DNA of 64,000 nt from Castellaniella sp. (GCA_019104865.1 JAHRWZ010000062.1:1-64000), one strand, 5' to 3'. Counted from the stretch's first letter, positions 1 to 9,304 are shown. Program-made: numbers and translations. The notes: generated from the letters alone by a model not told the origin.

Positions 1-23
1 CCCAAAGTCTTTTTGTCCTTCAT
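1..23 (-). CDS. 5' end of an unidentified minus-strand gene (partial)
   Basis: Only the first seven codons are in the window; on the minus strand they read MKDKKTL and the gene continues beyond base 1. The start is supported by a strong Shine-Dalgarno AGGAGA at 31-36, seven bases upstream of the ATG. A hairpin with a CCGGGC/GCCCGG stem (48-68) lies in its presumed leader. The charged N-terminus would fit a signal peptide of an exported protein, but there is too little sequence to assign a function. Confidence 0.4.
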
Positions 24-420
24 TGGTTTGTCTCCTGTCGAGTGGCCCCGGGCACCGGATGCGCCCGGCTGAAACACGATAATTCCAGCAAAAACCCCGC
101 GATTTCTTTTTATGCGGAACAGCTTTGTTTTTATCCTTGCATTCAATTCCGGACCGGATTTTCGGAGGACCGGATTTCTGCGTGACGCTATTAGTAAGAT
201 TTGAAGCTTACGCAAAACTTACGCTGCCTGGAGCGGTATGGACACCGCCCTGGAAAGGCTGGAGCGCCCTCCATATTCAATGCATTCGAGGACACCGCAT
301 CTCATTGATTCCTTGTGGAAATTCTCTTTAGGATTGAACGATGCAATGCAATATGATCAGGGTTATTGCTTAAGGGAAAACCGCAGTTATGGCTTACCCT
401 TAATATTGCGCCGCAGCATG
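24..420. other. Intergenic region left of the HIT gene
   Basis: About 400 bases without a convincing gene. Short open frames here lack ribosome sites and codon bias. The left part is the leader of the minus-strand gene at the window edge, with a 6-bp-stem hairpin at 48-68. The middle is AT-richer than its surroundings (about 100-380) and probably holds that gene's promoter, but I could not settle on -35/-10 boxes. Confidence 0.4.
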
Positions 421-447
421 AAAAACGGGACTCGAAAGTCCCGTTCA
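421..447 (-). terminator. Rho-independent terminator of the HIT gene
   Basis: A perfect 9-bp inverted repeat (AACGGGACT at 424-432, AGTCCCGTT at 437-445) closes on a four-base loop that reads TTCG on the minus strand. It is followed on that strand by a run of T. It lies about 35 bases downstream of the HIT gene stop codon, the right place and orientation for an intrinsic terminator. Confidence 0.8.
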
Positions 448-480
448 TTCAAATCGAAAATATTGGATCCGGGGAAATTT

Positions 481-885
481 TCAGTCCAGCCGGATACGCG
501 CGGCATAGTCCCGCAGCACTTCGATGCCCGGATCCTTGCGCGGCCAGATCAGGCCCACGCCATCGTCCTCGTGCCGTGGCAGCACGTGGATGTGGGCATG
601 CGGCACGGTCTGCCAGCCGGCAGGCCGGTTGGCCTGCAGCAGCGTCAGGCCTTCGGGCCGGAACGCGGCCTGGACGGCCCGCGCCACGCGGTGAGCCAGG
701 CGCATCATTTCAGCCGCCAGATCCTCGTCCATGTCGAGCAGAGTGGCGTAAGGCTCACAGGTCGCCACCAGCACTTGACCGGGATTCAGCTGGCCGGCGT
801 CCATGAAGGCGAACACGCGGTCGTCGCGGTGGACGATGGCGGCCGGAATCTCGCCGGCCAGGATTCGGGTGAAGACGGTTTCCAT
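481..885 (-). CDS. HIT family protein (nucleotide hydrolase/transferase)
   Basis: This 134-residue protein is a histidine-triad nucleotide-binding protein, a family that hydrolyses nucleotidyl phosphoramidates, dinucleoside polyphosphates or related adenylates in the cytoplasm. The active-site triad HAHIHVLPR is clear near residue 100. The N-terminal TVFTRILAGEIPA segment is typical of the family and fixes the ATG at 885; the reading frame stays open further upstream, but that extension is arginine-rich and unlike the family. It is monocistronic, with its own terminator at 421-447, and lies just downstream of dppF on the same strand. The natural substrate cannot be told from sequence. Confidence 0.85.
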   Translation of the reverse strand: METVFTRILAGEIPAAIVHRDDRVFAFMDAGQLNPGQVLVATCEPYATLLDMDEDLAAEMMRLAHRVARAVQAAFRPEGLTLLQANRPAGWQTVPHAHIHVLPRHEDDGVGLIWPRKDPGIEVLRDYAARIRLD

Positions 886-959
886 AGGGATGCGCGCTCC
901 GGAAAAGCCCGTGACCGGGCCGGAATGGGGTCTGGCCACGGTAGCACACCCGGCCCGGC

Positions 960-1994
960 CTAGGCGGCGGGCGGCGTGCCGAGGTCCTGTTCGACCGCGA
1001 AGCAGGCCACCCGCCGCCCGCCTTGCGGCAACAGAGAAGGGGGCCGCTCGCGGCACACCGGCATGACCCTGTGGCATCGGGAACTGAACGGACAACCGGG
1101 CGGCGGGTTCAGCGGACTGGGCAATTCCCCCGACAGCTTGATGCGTTCGCGCCGGGCCGCGTCGTTCAGACGCGGCGTGGCCGACAGCAGCGCCTGGGTG
1201 TAGGGATGCAGGGGCCGGCCGAAGATCGCTTCCTTCGTGCCCTGCTCGACCACGCGGCCCAGGTACATCACCAGCACCTCGTCGGCCAGGTGTTCGATCA
1301 CCGACAGATCATGGGAGATGAACACATAGGACAGCCCCAGGTCGCGCTGCAAGTCCTGCATCAGATTCAGCACCTGGGCGCGTACCGACACGTCAAGCGC
1401 GGACACGGCTTCGTCGGCCACCAGAATCTCGGGGTCCAGCATCAGGCCCCGGGCGATGGCGATGCGCTGACGCTGGCCGCCGGAGAACATGTGCGGATAA
1501 CGGCCGTAATGCTCCGGGCGCAGGCCGACCCGTTCCATCATCGCCTGGCCGCGCGCCCGGCGCGCGCGCGCGTCCAGCCTCGTGTTGATCAGCAGAGGCT
1601 CTTCCAGGATGTCGCCGATGCGCTTGCGCGGGTTCAGCGAGGCGTAGGGATTCTGGAAGATGATCTGGATCTTGCTGCGACGCAGCTTCGCCAGGGCGGG
1701 GTCTGAACTGGACACGTCCTGCCCCCGGTACAGCAATTGCCCGGCGGTGGGCGGCTCGATCATGGTCAGCACCCGGGCCAGGGTGGATTTGCCGCAGCCC
1801 GATTCACCGACCACCGCCAGCGTGCGGCCAGCCCGCAGGCCGAAGGACACCCCGTCCAGGGCCTTGACGGACTTCGCCGGCTTGAGGAATCCGCCATCCA
1901 CGGCGTAGTGGCGCTTGAGATCGATGGCCTGCAGGACGCATGGCGGGTCGCCAGCCGCTGGCGTCCCGTGAGAGAGGTTCGGTTGTTCTGTCAT
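960..1994 (-). CDS. dppF: Dipeptide ABC transporter ATP-binding protein DppF
   Basis: One of the two ATPases energising dipeptide uptake at the inner membrane. Visible motifs: Walker [10 protein letters not shown] (residues 63-71), signature SGGQRQR (about 171-177) and Walker B LVADEA (about 191). The C-terminal oligopeptide-transporter extension has the cysteine cluster GCPFSSRC...C. The length (344 residues) fits the DppF/OppF family. The ATG overlaps the dppD stop by four bases (ATGA), so the two ATPases are translationally coupled. It is the last gene of dppABCDF. Confidence 0.92.
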   Translation of the reverse strand: MTEQPNLSHGTPAAGDPPCVLQAIDLKRHYAVDGGFLKPAKSVKALDGVSFGLRAGRTLAVVGESGCGKSTLARVLTMIEPPTAGQLLYRGQDVSSSDPALAKLRRSKIQIIFQNPYASLNPRKRIGDILEEPLLINTRLDARARRARGQAMMERVGLRPEHYGRYPHMFSGGQRQRIAIARGLMLDPEILVADEAVSALDVSVRAQVLNLMQDLQRDLGLSYVFISHDLSVIEHLADEVLVMYLGRVVEQGTKEAIFGRPLHPYTQALLSATPRLNDAARRERIKLSGELPSPLNPPPGCPFSSRCHRVMPVCRERPPSLLPQGGRRVACFAVEQDLGTPPAA

Positions 1995-2992
1995 GATGCG
2001 GACACCTCCTGCGCCGCAGACACCGGCTGGCCGGCGTCATCCAGCGGGGTATGGCATTTCACCTGCCGGCCATCGTCCGGCCCGGCCAGTTCCGGCTCGC
2101 GGACGCGGCACAGGTCCGTGGCGTAAGGACAGCGCGGGCTGAGCAGACAGCCCTCGGGCCGGTCGTAGCGGCCCGGGACCACGCCCTGCAGCGACACCAG
2201 GCGCTCGGCGCCCTGGGAAAATTCCGGCAGCGCCCGCAGCAGCGCCTGGGTGTAAGGATGGCGCGGATGACGGAAGATGTCCGACGCGGGGCCGGACTCC
2301 ACCAACTGGCCGGCGTACATGACCAGGATGCGGTCGGCGGCCTCGGCCACCAGGGCCAGGTCGTGGGTGATCAGCACCAGCCCCAGGCCCTGGCTGCGTT
2401 GCAGCGACAGCAGCAGGTCCATGATCTGGGCCTGGATGGTCACGTCCAGGGCCGTGGTCGGCTCATCGGCGATCAGCAGGCGCGGCTTGCAGGCGATCGC
2501 CATGGCGATCATGACGCGCTGGCTCATGCCGCCCGACAACTGGTGCGGATAGGCCCCCAGGCGCGATTCCGGATCGGGAATGCCGACCTGGTCCAGCAGT
2601 TCGATCACCCGGGACCGCAGCGCGCGCCGCGAACCGCCGCCATGGGCGCGCAGGGCCTCGGCGACCTGGTATTCCACCGTATAACAAGGATTCAGGCTGG
2701 TCATCGGATCCTGGAAGATCATCGAGACCTCGGACCCGATCAGCGAACGGCGCCGCTTTTCCGGCATGCGCAGCAGATCCTGGCCATCGAAGCGCAAGGC
2801 GTCGGCGTGCACGCGGCCGGGAAAGTCGACCAGCCCCATCAGGGCCAGGGAACTGACGGACTTCCCCGAGCCCGATTCCCCCACCAGGCCGACCACCTCG
2901 CCCGCCTCGACACGGTAGCTGATGCGGTCCACGGCCTTGAAGGGCGCGGCTTCGTCGCCGAAATGCACGGACAGATTCTGGATTTCGAGCAT
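1991..2992 (-). CDS. dppD: Dipeptide ABC transporter ATP-binding protein DppD
   Basis: The partner ATPase of DppF, 333 residues. Walker A GESGSGKS is at residues 38-45, the signature LSGGMSQRV follows, and Walker B reads [12 protein letters not shown]. The C-terminal oligopeptide domain carries the cysteines of the [16 protein letters not shown] stretch. The ATG at 2992 follows the dppC stop after two bases. A GTG six bases further upstream is possible but would overlap dppC. A much longer open frame upstream in the same phase is the out-of-frame shadow of dppC. Confidence 0.92.
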   Translation of the reverse strand: MLEIQNLSVHFGDEAAPFKAVDRISYRVEAGEVVGLVGESGSGKSVSSLALMGLVDFPGRVHADALRFDGQDLLRMPEKRRRSLIGSEVSMIFQDPMTSLNPCYTVEYQVAEALRAHGGGSRRALRSRVIELLDQVGIPDPESRLGAYPHQLSGGMSQRVMIAMAIACKPRLLIADEPTTALDVTIQAQIMDLLLSLQRSQGLGLVLITHDLALVAEAADRILVMYAGQLVESGPASDIFRHPRHPYTQALLRALPEFSQGAERLVSLQGVVPGRYDRPEGCLLSPRCPYATDLCRVREPELAGPDDGRQVKCHTPLDDAGQPVSAAQEVSAS

Positions 2993-2994
2993 GA

Positions 2995-3888
2995 TCACAC
3001 TTTCAGACGCGGATCGAGGGCGTCGCGCAGGCCGTCGCCCGTCAGGTTGAAGGCCAGCACGGCCAGCAGAATGGCCAGGCCCGGAAAAGTCACGACCCAC
3101 CAGGCGCTCTGCGCGAACTGCAGCACATTGGCCAGCATGGTGCCCCATTCCGGAGTCGGCGGCTGCGCGCCCATGCCCAGGAATCCCAACGCGGCCATGT
3201 CCAGGATGGCGTTGGAAAAACCCAGGGACGCCTGCACGATGAGCGGCGCCAGGCAATTGGGCAGGATATTGATGAACATCTGCCTCCAGGCGCCCGCACC
3301 CACCACGCGCGAGGCGATCACGTAGTCGCAGGTCATTTCGCGCAGCACCGCCGCGCGCGTCAGGCGGACATAGTGCGGCAGCGCCACGAAGCTGAGCGCC
3401 AGGGACGCGTTGACGATCGACGGCCCGAAGATGGCCACCAGCACCAGCGCCATCAGCAGGCTGGGCAGCGCCAGCATGATGTCCACCAGGCGCATGATGG
3501 CGATGTCGACGATGCCGCCCATATAGCCCGCGATGACGCCGAAGAAAATACCCAGGGCCAGCGACACGCTGACCACCAGGAACCCCACCAGCAGCGACAG
3601 GCGCGCGCCATGGATCAGGCGCGACAGGATGTCGCGGCCCACGTCGTCGGTGCCCAGGACAAAGCGCCAGGAACCGCCGTCCAGCCAGGCGGGCGGTTGC
3701 AGCAGGGCGTCGCGGTATTGCGTGGAGGGATCGTGCGGCGCGATCCACCCGGCGAAGATCGCGATCAGCAGCATGGCCACGATGTAATACAGGCCGATCA
3801 GCGCCCCGCGGTTGCGGCGGAAGTCCTGCCAGAAGGATTTGAACGGCCCCGGCGGTGCCGGAACAGTCGCGGTCGCGGTCGTGGACAT
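2995..3888 (-). CDS. dppC: Dipeptide ABC transporter permease DppC
   Basis: Inner-membrane permease of 297 residues. It has an N-terminal membrane segment after a short cytoplasmic tail (about 28-50), then the five-helix BPD_transp_1 domain. The EAA loop that contacts the ATPases is in the region [17 protein letters not shown]. The conserved [21 protein letters not shown] stretch is typical of DppC/OppC. It starts one base after the dppB stop and ends two bases before dppD, so it sits in the middle of a compact operon. Confidence 0.92.
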   Translation of the reverse strand: MSTTATATVPAPPGPFKSFWQDFRRNRGALIGLYYIVAMLLIAIFAGWIAPHDPSTQYRDALLQPPAWLDGGSWRFVLGTDDVGRDILSRLIHGARLSLLVGFLVVSVSLALGIFFGVIAGYMGGIVDIAIMRLVDIMLALPSLLMALVLVAIFGPSIVNASLALSFVALPHYVRLTRAAVLREMTCDYVIASRVVGAGAWRQMFINILPNCLAPLIVQASLGFSNAILDMAALGFLGMGAQPPTPEWGTMLANVLQFAQSAWWVVTFPGLAILLAVLAFNLTGDGLRDALDPRLKV

Positions 3889-3889
3889 G

Positions 3890-4918
3890 TCAGTTCCTCC
3901 CCCGGCGATGGCGGATGCGCGGATCGGCCAGTCCGTACAGGATATCGACGCACATGTTGACGATGATGATGAGGGTGGCGACCATCAGCACGCCCCCCTG
4001 GACGACCGGATAGTCGCGCTGCTGCAGCCCGTAGATCAGCCAGCGCCCGACACCCGGCCAGGAAAAGATGGTTTCAGTCAGGATCGCCCCGACCATCAGC
4101 ACGCCGACCTGCAGCCCGATCACCGTCAGCACCGGCAGCAGGGCGTTGCGCAGTGCATGCACCACGACCACCCGCGTGCGCGACAGGCCCTTGGCCCGCG
4201 CGGTGCGGATGTAGTCCTCGTTCAGCACTTCCAGCATCGAGGAGCGCGTCATGCGCACGATCACCGCCAGCGGGATCGTCGCCAGCACGAAAGAAGGCAA
4301 CAGGATGTGGTGCAAGGCGTCGAGGAAATTGCCTTCCTCGCCGAAGAGCAGCGTGTCGATCAGCATGAAGCCGGTCAAGGGATTGTCGGGATCCAGGAAC
4401 ACCGCCGCGCTGACGCGCCCGGAGACCGGCATCAGGTCCAGTTGCACGGATACCAGCATGATCAGCATCAGGCCCCACCAGAACACCGGCATGGAGTAGC
4501 CGGTCAAGGCGGCCGTGATGGCGGCATGATCGAAGAACGAGCCGCGCTTGACGGCGGCCAGCACCCCCACCGGGATGCCGATCAGCAGGGCGATCGCCAT
4601 CGCGAAAACGCTGAGTTCCAGCGTCGCCTGGAAGCGCGGCACGAATTCGGACCAGATCGGTTCGCGGGTGGTCAGCGAGGTGCCCAGGTCGCCGTGCAGC
4701 ACGCCCCAGACGTAATGGCCATACTGGGTCCACAGCGGCTGATCCAGGCCCAGCTGGGCCATCATGGCCGCGTGGCGCTCGGGCGACAGGCCGCGCTCGC
4801 CCGCCATGATCATCACCGGGTCGCCGGGAATGAGGTGGATGAACGCGAAAGTCAGCAGCGTGATGCCGATGAACGTCGGGATGGCCAGCCCGACGCGTTT
4901 GAGAATGAAGGAAAGCAT
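3890..4918 (-). CDS. dppB: Dipeptide ABC transporter permease DppB
   Basis: Inner-membrane permease, 342 residues, with the DppB opening MLSFILKRVGLAIPTFIGI followed by LIPGDPVMIMAGERG, closely resembling E. coli DppB as I recall it. The ATG at 4918 matches the family N-terminus and has a purine-rich GGGGGGA upstream; the frame is open another 20 codons but that part is not conserved. It is separated from dppA by 113 bases that contain a long stem-loop. Confidence 0.93.
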   Translation of the reverse strand: MLSFILKRVGLAIPTFIGITLLTFAFIHLIPGDPVMIMAGERGLSPERHAAMMAQLGLDQPLWTQYGHYVWGVLHGDLGTSLTTREPIWSEFVPRFQATLELSVFAMAIALLIGIPVGVLAAVKRGSFFDHAAITAALTGYSMPVFWWGLMLIMLVSVQLDLMPVSGRVSAAVFLDPDNPLTGFMLIDTLLFGEEGNFLDALHHILLPSFVLATIPLAVIVRMTRSSMLEVLNEDYIRTARAKGLSRTRVVVVHALRNALLPVLTVIGLQVGVLMVGAILTETIFSWPGVGRWLIYGLQQRDYPVVQGGVLMVATLIIIVNMCVDILYGLADPRIRHRRGRN

Positions 4919-4964
4919 GGCGCGTACGCATCCCCCCGGAAACGGAAGGATCGGATGAGGAATG

Positions 4965-5015
4965 GCGATCCGCGCCACGGCGGGCCCGCCATGCGGGCGC
5001 CGGGACGCGGATCGC
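4965..5015 (-). other. Stem-loop between dppA and dppB
   Basis: A perfect 10-bp inverted repeat (GCGATCCGCG at 4965-4974 and its complement at 5006-5015) encloses a second, perfect 12-bp palindrome at 4979-4990. It lies in the only sizeable gap of the dpp operon, directly after the binding-protein gene. Such intercistronic structures usually protect the upstream message and keep binding protein in excess over permease. No T-run follows, so it is probably not a full terminator. Confidence 0.55.
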
Positions 5016-5031
5016 GCGGATCGGCTGTGAC

Positions 5032-6627
5032 TTACTTGCCGAGGCTGACGTGGTCGAAGATGTGGCGGCCCACGGGCGACACGGTGTAGCCCTTGACTTC
5101 CTTGCGCAATGGTTCGAACACCGTGGAGTGCGCGATCATGACGGCCGGTGCCTGCTCATGCATCACGACCTGGGCCTGCTTGTAGAGTTCGACGCGCTTG
5201 GCGTGGTCGGACGTGGCGCGTGCGGGTTGGATCAGGTCTTCGAAGGGCTTGTAGCACCAGCGTGAATAGTTCGACCCGTTCTGCACGGCGGTGCAGCTGA
5301 ACAGCGTGGCCAGGAAGTTGTCCGGGTCGCCGTTGTCGCCCGTCCAGCCGATCAGCATGGTCTGGTGTTCGCCGTTTTTGGCGCGCTTCAGGTATTCACC
5401 CCATTCGTAGGTGACGATTTTCGCCTTCACGCCTATCTGTGCCCAATCGGACTGGATCATTTCGGCCATGCGGCGGGCGTTCGGGTTGTAGGGACGCTGC
5501 ACAGGCATGGCCCACAGGTCGGTCTCGAAGCCGTTGGGGTAGCCGGCTTCGGCCAGCAGGGCTTTGGCCTTGGCGATGTCGTGCGGCCAATCCTGCACGG
5601 CGTCGTTATAGCTCCACATGGTGGGCGGCAGCAGGTTCTTTGCCGGCTGGCCAGCGCCCTGGAAGACCGCCTTGATGATGGCGGGCTTGTCGATGGCCAT
5701 GGACAGGGCCTGGCGCACCTTTGCGTCGGTGAAGGGTTTCTTCTGGGTGTTGAACGACAGGTAGCCCACGTTCAGGCCGGCCTGTTCCAGCAGCTGGATG
5801 TCTTTGTTCTTGCGGATGGATTCCAGGTCGGCCGGATTCGGGTAGGGCAGGGACTGACATTCGTTTTTCTGCAGCTTGGCATAGCGCACGGATGCATCCG
5901 GCGTGATGGCGAAGACCAGGCGGTCGATCTTCGTCTTGTCGCCCCAGTACGCCGTGTTGGCCTTGTACAGGATGCGGGCGTCTTTCTGGTAGGTGACGAA
6001 TTCGAAAGGCCCGGTGCCGATGGGGTCGGTATCGACCTTGGTCGGGGTGTTGGCCTTCATCATGGCGTTGGCGTATTCAGCCGACTGGATGGACGCGAAA
6101 TCCATACCCAGGTTGGCGATGAAGGGGGCTTCGGGGCGCGTCAGCACAAAGCGCACGGTCTGGTCGTCGACCTTTTCGATCTTGTCGATCAGCTTGTCCA
6201 TGCCCATGCCGACGAAGTACTGGTATGAGCCGTTCGAGACTTTGTGATACGGATGATTGGCGTCTTTTTGGCGCAGGAAGGAAAACAGCACGTCGTCCGC
6301 GTTGAAATCGCGGGTGGGCTTGAACAGCTTGCTGGAATGGAATTTCACGCCCTTGCGCAGGTGAAGGGTGTAGGTTTTGCCGTCTTCGCTGACGTCCCAG
6401 GACTGTGCCAGGCCAGGAACTATTTCGGTGGAGCCGGCCTTGAATTCGACCAGGCGGTCGAAGACCGGATGCGTGGCGTCGTTGGTCGTGCCGGACGTGA
6501 AGAACGCCGCGTTGAAGCCTTCTGGCGAGCCCTCGGAACAGTAGACATAGGTGGATGCGGCCTGCGCCGAGCCGACTGCCAGGGTCATGGAAATCAGGGA
6601 CAGCCCCAAGGATCGCTTGGAAATCAT
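5032..6627 (-). CDS. dppA: Dipeptide ABC transporter periplasmic binding protein DppA
   Basis: SBP_bac_5 family solute-binding protein, 531 residues, the expected size. It begins with a Sec signal peptide (MISKRSLGLSLISMTLAVGS, cleavage likely after AQA) and continues STYVYCSEGSPEGFN as in DppA. It captures di- and tripeptides (heme in some species) in the periplasm. The start at 6627 has a strong Shine-Dalgarno GAGGTG a few bases upstream; the longer frame upstream lacks one. First gene of the operon, divergent from ssb. Confidence 0.93.
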   Translation of the reverse strand: MISKRSLGLSLISMTLAVGSAQAASTYVYCSEGSPEGFNAAFFTSGTTNDATHPVFDRLVEFKAGSTEIVPGLAQSWDVSEDGKTYTLHLRKGVKFHSSKLFKPTRDFNADDVLFSFLRQKDANHPYHKVSNGSYQYFVGMGMDKLIDKIEKVDDQTVRFVLTRPEAPFIANLGMDFASIQSAEYANAMMKANTPTKVDTDPIGTGPFEFVTYQKDARILYKANTAYWGDKTKIDRLVFAITPDASVRYAKLQKNECQSLPYPNPADLESIRKNKDIQLLEQAGLNVGYLSFNTQKKPFTDAKVRQALSMAIDKPAIIKAVFQGAGQPAKNLLPPTMWSYNDAVQDWPHDIAKAKALLAEAGYPNGFETDLWAMPVQRPYNPNARRMAEMIQSDWAQIGVKAKIVTYEWGEYLKRAKNGEHQTMLIGWTGDNGDPDNFLATLFSCTAVQNGSNYSRWCYKPFEDLIQPARATSDHAKRVELYKQAQVVMHEQAPAVMIAHSTVFEPLRKEVKGYTVSPVGRHIFDHVSLGK

Positions 6628-6973
6628 GATTATCACCTCGCATGGTATGCGTGAATCTGCGAGAACATAGCATGAAACGTTGTTTGAACTGTAGTGCTCG
6701 GGCATCAAGGATTACCCGGATGAACGACCGCGCAATTTTCCAAAAAAAGGTGCGGCGATTGATGCTTGAAGTTTTTTCGAAACAGGGGCGGGGTTGGGGT
6801 CAGGGCGGGAGGGCCGCGCGACCAGGCACCGGCCAGGCGGATCACCCGCCAGTGAGTCTTGTCGGTGCAAACCCTGCTGCGCGATAATGTCCATTTGACC
6901 CCACTCGATGGACTGCGGGGGTGGCATATCCCCGATAATGGCAGCCACATCGTTCAATACAGGATTCACCACC
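6628..6973. promoter_or_regulatory. Divergent intergenic region dppA / ssb
   Basis: About 345 bases between two divergently transcribed genes, so both promoters must be here. For ssb a plausible sigma-70 pair is TTGTCG (6859-6864) and GATAAT (6883-6888) with an 18-base spacer; a second GATAAT at 6934-6939 lacks a matching -35. For dppA I found no convincing pair. Short open frames crossing the region look non-coding. Confidence 0.4.
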
Positions 6974-7459
6974 ATGGCCTCAGTCAACAAAGTCATTCTC
7001 GTCGGCAACCTGGGGCGCGATCCCGAGGTCCGCTACAGCCCGGATGGCGCGGCGATCTGCAATGTGTCGATCGCGACCACCAGCACCTGGAAGGACAAGG
7101 CATCCGGCGAGCGCCGCGAGGAAACCGAATGGCACCGCGTGGTGTTCTACAACCGCCTGGCTGAAATCGCCGGCGAATACCTGCGCAAAGGCCGGTCCGT
7201 CTACGTGGAAGGCCGCCTGAAGACGCGCAAATGGCAGGACAAGGAAACCGGCGCCGACCGCTACAGCACCGAAATCGTCGCCGACCAGATGCAGATGCTG
7301 GGCGGGCGCGAAGGCGGCGACACGGCCGGTGGTGGTGACGATGCGGGCGGTTTCTCGCAGGCCCCGGCGCGCCGTGCCCCGCAGCAGCAGCGCCCGGCCG
7401 CCCCGGCCGCGGCCCCGGCCAGCAACATGGCCGACATGGACGACGATATTCCGTTCTAG
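6974..7459 (+). CDS. ssb: Single-stranded DNA-binding protein
   Basis: 161-residue SSB that coats single-stranded DNA as a tetramer in replication, repair and recombination. The OB fold spans about residues 1-110 ([21 protein letters not shown] opening, [20 protein letters not shown]). A Gly/Pro/Gln/Ala-rich flexible linker follows, and the conserved acidic tip DDDIPF recruits partner proteins. The ATG at 6974 is set by the universal [14 protein letters not shown] start. An intrinsic terminator follows immediately, so it is monocistronic. Confidence 0.96.
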   Translation: MASVNKVILVGNLGRDPEVRYSPDGAAICNVSIATTSTWKDKASGERREETEWHRVVFYNRLAEIAGEYLRKGRSVYVEGRLKTRKWQDKETGADRYSTEIVADQMQMLGGREGGDTAGGGDDAGGFSQAPARRAPQQQRPAAPAAAPASNMADMDDDIPF

Positions 7460-7490
7460 AACCTACTTTGTTAGGTTTTGTGGGTATCAA

Positions 7491-7521
7491 GCCCGCTCTC
7501 CCTCTGGGAGGCGGGTTTTTC
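7491..7521 (+). terminator. Rho-independent terminator of ssb
   Basis: Stem CCCGC + CTCCC (7492-7502, one bulged T) pairs with GGGAG + GCGGG (7506-7515) around a TCT loop, followed directly by a T-run (7516-7521). It begins about 30 bases after the ssb stop. Confidence 0.9.
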
Positions 7522-7678
7522 TTCACCCATATCTTTCTTGTGTTGTCGCTGTGTTTTGCATCAACTACTACTGTGCAAGAACGGTGGGTTAATGGCTACA
7601 AATCGGCCAGGATATACATTTAATAAATATCTGCCTATCATTAAGTGTTTTATGGCAAGTGTCAGGAGGACTTTTACC

Positions 7679-8146
7679 ATGAACCAGACCATTGACACGG
7701 CTACGGCGCGGCGCATGGCCGAGGCGGGCACCATCCGGGGCGTCTCGATCATCGGCCAGCCTGGCGGCTGGAGCGTCATGCTAAAGACCGGCGTCCACGA
7801 AAAGCCGCTGGGCGGCCAGAAAACCGACCGACCGCGCATCTGGCGCAGCTTGGACACGCTTACCGAGTACCTGCGAAAGGATTTGTCCATCGTGCACATC
7901 GACAGCGTGGACGCCTCACACTACAGCAATGCTGACGTGCATCGGCTTGGTCGGCCTGATGCGGCCGCACGGCTGAAGCGTACCTACGAAGCTGCCGCTT
8001 ACGATGCGTGGTTTCGTGCCCAGGTCGACGCCGGCATCAAGGAAGCCGACGATCCGGCCACGAAGTGGGTTGGTCATGAGGAAGCCATGGCTGGCATGTA
8101 TAAGCACCTAGATCAACTGGAGGCCCGCGCCAGAGGCAAAAATTGA
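7679..8146 (+). CDS. Antitoxin of a ParE-type toxin-antitoxin pair (PaaA2/ParD-like C-terminus)
   Basis: 155-residue protein just upstream of, and overlapping, a ParE-like toxin gene. I recognise it as the large antitoxin type found with ParE toxins in Proteobacteria. The first about 80 residues resemble a DNA-binding/dimerisation module (TATARRMAEAGTIRGVSIIG). The C-terminal KRTYEAAAYDAWFRAQVDAGI segment resembles the toxin-wrapping helix of PaaA2/ParD antitoxins. AGGAGG at about 7664-7669 sits nine bases upstream of the ATG. An AT-rich palindrome upstream (ATTTA-A-TAAAT near 7618-7628) could be the autoregulatory operator. The family call is from memory of similar proteins. Confidence 0.75.
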   Translation: MNQTIDTATARRMAEAGTIRGVSIIGQPGGWSVMLKTGVHEKPLGGQKTDRPRIWRSLDTLTEYLRKDLSIVHIDSVDASHYSNADVHRLGRPDAAARLKRTYEAAAYDAWFRAQVDAGIKEADDPATKWVGHEEAMAGMYKHLDQLEARARGKN

Positions 8147-8439
8147 GGATTGAGTGGCTGCCCGGGGCCGATGCCACGCGGGATGACCAGCTCACGTACA
8201 TCGCGCAGGACAGCATCCAGGCAGCGCGGGATGTCGCCGCGCAGATCGATCGCCAGGTCGGCCAGCTGGCACAGTTTCCAGAGTTGGGGCGGGCTGGACG
8301 GAGGCGCGGCACCCGCGAGCTGGTCATTAGCGGCAAGTCGCTGCTGGTGGTCTACCGGGTGCGGCCGCAGTTGGCCAGGATCGAAATCATCCGTGTGCTG
8401 CATACCTCGCAGCAGTGGCCGCCAGGCGAAACCCCGTGA
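8143..8439 (+). CDS. RelE/ParE family toxin
   Basis: 98-residue basic protein with the ParE fold signature: IEWLPGAD...QLTYIAQDSIQAA, the FPELGRAGRR turn, GTRELVI and YRVRPQLARIEIIRVLHTSQQWP. ParE toxins poison DNA gyrase and RelE toxins cut mRNA; the RVLHTSQQWP end favours the ParE branch. The start is a TTG overlapping the antitoxin stop (TTGA at 8143-8146), a coupling that keeps toxin below antitoxin. It ends 52 bases before a LexA box, but nothing shows that the module itself is SOS-controlled. Confidence 0.85.
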   Translation: MRIEWLPGADATRDDQLTYIAQDSIQAARDVAAQIDRQVGQLAQFPELGRAGRRRGTRELVISGKSLLVVYRVRPQLARIEIIRVLHTSQQWPPGETP

Positions 8440-8491
8440 ACCTTGTGCGTAAGTGTTGCTATGTTCCGCGCCCTGCGATGCATCTATTACA

Positions 8492-8507
8492 CTGTATATA
8501 AAAACAG
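8492..8507 (+). promoter_or_regulatory. LexA (SOS) box upstream of imuA
   Basis: CTGTATATAAAAACAG is a perfect match to the CTGT-N8-ACAG LexA consensus with an AT-rich core, ending 17 bases before the imuA start. The proximity to the start means LexA would cover the promoter or initiation region. It implies DNA-damage induction of the mutagenesis cassette. Confidence 0.92.
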
Positions 8508-8524
8508 TAATCTATGCTCCTGTC

Positions 8525-9304
8525 ATGCCTGTCATGCCTGTCAACGCCCTCCGCCCCGAATCGATCCACCCGTCCCTGTGGCGGGCGTCGCAGTTGGCGC
8601 GGGGGTGCGCTTCGGGCGTGGATACCGGCCATGCGGCGCTGTCGGCCGAATTGCCGGGCCGCGGCTGGCCAGCCGGGTGCCTGATCGAATTGCTGTTGCC
8701 GCAGTCCGGCATCGGCGAACTGCGGCTGTTGCTGCCCGTGCTGCGCCGATCCATCCTGCTGATCCAGCCGCCGTATCGGTTGCAGCCTTTGGCGCTGTCC
8801 TGGTGGGGGGTGGATCCCGGCCGTGTGATCCTGCTGCAGGCGCCGCGTGGGGTGGATGCCTGCTGGGCGGCCGAACAGGCGCTGCGAGCGGGTACCTGTG
8901 ATGTGGTCCTGTTGTGGCAGCCAGTCCCCGTGCGCTCCGATGTTCTGCGGCGCCTGAATCTGGCGGCTCAAGCAGGGTCGGCCTTGTTTTTCATGTTTCG
9001 CCCATCTGTCGAGGCGGACCAGCCGTCGCCTGCGCCGTTACGTTTAGCGCTGGCGCCCGCGCATGATGGCGTGGCGGTCACCTTCGTCAAACGCCATGGT
9101 CCCCCACGCGATGGCCCGCTGTTCGTGCCGCTGATGCCTTCGCCCATTTTGCTGGATCAGCCTGCCAGGCCGGATCAGCGCGCATCGGCCTTTGATCCGC
9201 CACCGTGGATCCCTGCCGCAGTCGATGGAATGCGCTGGCCTGGACCCGGTGAGACGGCCGAATCACCGGCTGTCGTTGAACGTGGCGTGGACGATATTTG
9301 GTAG
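8525..9304 (+). CDS. imuA: ImuA, RecA-like component of the SOS mutasome
   Basis: 259-residue SulA/RecA-like protein that is always found with ImuB and DnaE2; ImuA interacts with the mutasome and is needed for damage-induced mutagenesis. Recognisable stretches are HPSLWRASQLARG...GHAALSAELPGRGWPAGCLIELLLPQSGIGE (typical ImuA) and the CWAAEQALRAGTCDVVLLW Walker-B-like region. The start is either of two adjacent in-frame ATGs (8525 or 8534); the frame upstream crosses the LexA box and is not coding. imuB follows after its own LexA box. Confidence 0.88.
   Translation: MPVMPVNALRPESIHPSLWRASQLARGCASGVDTGHAALSAELPGRGWPAGCLIELLLPQSGIGELRLLLPVLRRSILLIQPPYRLQPLALSWWGVDPGRVILLQAPRGVDACWAAEQALRAGTCDVVLLWQPVPVRSDVLRRLNLAAQAGSALFFMFRPSVEADQPSPAPLRLALAPAHDGVAVTFVKRHGPPRDGPLFVPLMPSPILLDQPARPDQRASAFDPPPWIPAAVDGMRWPGPGETAESPAVVERGVDDIW

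Noticed and set aside
238-963. Plus-strand open frame of 241 codons opposite the HIT gene
   Set aside because: Antisense shadow of the HIT protein; crosses the intrinsic terminator and lacks a family or ribosome site.
2051-5089. Long plus-strand open frames opposite the dpp genes
   Set aside because: High-GC antisense shadows (His/Gln/Arg-rich, no domains) of well-supported DppB, DppC and DppD genes.
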